DNA of 64,000 bases from an uncultured Eubacteriales bacterium (GTDB lineage: Bacteria > Bacillota > Clostridia > Oscillospirales > Oscillospiraceae): assembly GCA_900319465.1 (NCBI GenBank), contig ONOL01000004.1, positions 20,233 to 84,232 on the forward strand, read 5' to 3'. Each line of letters begins with the position of its first letter. Within the stretch, counting starts at the first letter, position 1. This document shows positions 63,621-64,000 of this stretch, one piece after another. The notes below the pieces were generated by a model. That model was given only the letters and a program-made list of their open reading frames with translations, did no database searches and was not told the origin of the DNA. Made by a program: the position numbers and the translations under genes.

Positions 63621-64000
63621 CCGGCTGAAACCCGTGCCACCCTCGGCACCCTCTCGCCGGAACTGGTATCGGAAGCATACGTTTATGAATTTATTACAAG
63701 GTGGCGCGAAACCTTTGAGAAACTGGACCTTTCGTTCTTCGAAATCACCACCGGGATGGCCTTCCGCTGGTTTGCCGATGAAAAAGTGGACGTAGCGGTA
63801 ATCGAAGTGGGCCTGGGCGGCCGGCTGGACAGCACCAACATCATCCGCCCGGACCTGTCGGTCATCACCTCCATCGGACTGGACCACTGCCAGTTGCTGG
63901 GTCATACCCGGGCGGCCGTCGCCGGCGAGAAAGCCGGCATCATCAAACCGGGTATCCCCGCCCTTTGTGGCGAGGACGATGCGGAAACCGCCCCGGTCTT
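63621..64000 (+). CDS. folC: folylpolyglutamate/dihydrofolate synthase fragment, Bacteroidota-like
   Basis: An uninterrupted frame with codons starting at 63621 runs off the window end. It reads LSFFEITTGMAFRWFADEKV, IEVGLGGRLDSTNII and SIGLDHCQLLGHTRA, then AGEKAGIIKPGIP: FolC Mur-ligase core (metal/ATP region). The N-terminal P-loop part is missing. The flavour (EVGLGGRLDSTNII, AGEKAGIIKPG) is that of Bacteroidota enzymes. No start is visible; it abuts the permease sliver directly. Confidence 0.75.

Overview
The window looks like one chromosomal segment of a high-GC, spore-forming Clostridia member, probably Oscillospirales/Oscillospiraceae. I infer this from an alpha/beta-type SASP gene, CotJ spore-coat genes, a SpoIVFB-like protease, the Firmicute order tig-clpP-clpX-lon-engB, a PyrR-type pyr leader and a ZTP riboswitch. 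The last 3.5 kb differ: base composition drops, genes are broken, and the final ~0.5 kb is a mosaic of unrelated gene fragments, so that end may be mis-assembled.

Layout. 1-3.4 kb (minus strand): a DUF2953 gene cut by the window edge, the condensin partners scpB and scpA, a site-2 protease and engB. 3.4-9.3 kb (minus): lon, clpX, clpP, tig. 9.4-12.9 kb: a metallophosphoesterase, a small DUF1540 gene, and yraN, rnhB, rbgA, lepB. 13.0-17.6 kb: a surface-polysaccharide island (two GT2 enzymes, an O-antigen-ligase-like protein, a GT4 enzyme) lying between lepB and rplS. 17.7-21.6 kb (minus): rplS, the TIGR03936/TIGR03960 pair, a SpoIVFB-like protease and a small membrane partner. 21.7-29.0 kb: an alpha/beta hydrolase, an NSS transporter, a FUSC-type membrane protein with a degenerate HAD-like tail, glycogen phosphorylase and an AraC regulator.

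29.1-52.9 kb is the heart of the window: about 24 kb of co-directional nucleotide biosynthesis. A sigma-A promoter and PyrR-type attenuator lead into pyrC-carB-pyrK-pyrD-pyrF-pyrE-pyrB-guaB. A second promoter and a ZTP riboswitch lead into purE-purC-purF-purM-FNT channel-purN-IMP cyclohydrolase-AICAR transformylase-purD-purL-fhs. The two parts together cover UMP synthesis except CarA, and IMP synthesis except PurB. Formate entry (FNT) and activation (Fhs) sit in the same operon as the two formyl-transfer steps that use the product. Oddities: the PurF glutaminase active site has been erased, ATCase carries a PyrI-type zinc domain, IMPDH resembles the Tritrichomonas enzyme, PurH is split into two genes, and carA is missing.

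53.0-60.4 kb: SASP, pcrA, an S24-type repressor, a fused CotJA-CotJB gene, cotJC, a Lar-like gene and an 869-residue multi-Fe-S flavin oxidoreductase. 60.5-64.0 kb: a decayed Rhs gene ending in a transposase tail, AT-richer orphan genes carrying a shared 70-bp 3' repeat (probably immunity genes of a polymorphic-toxin locus), then fragments of a permease and of a Bacteroidota-like folC.
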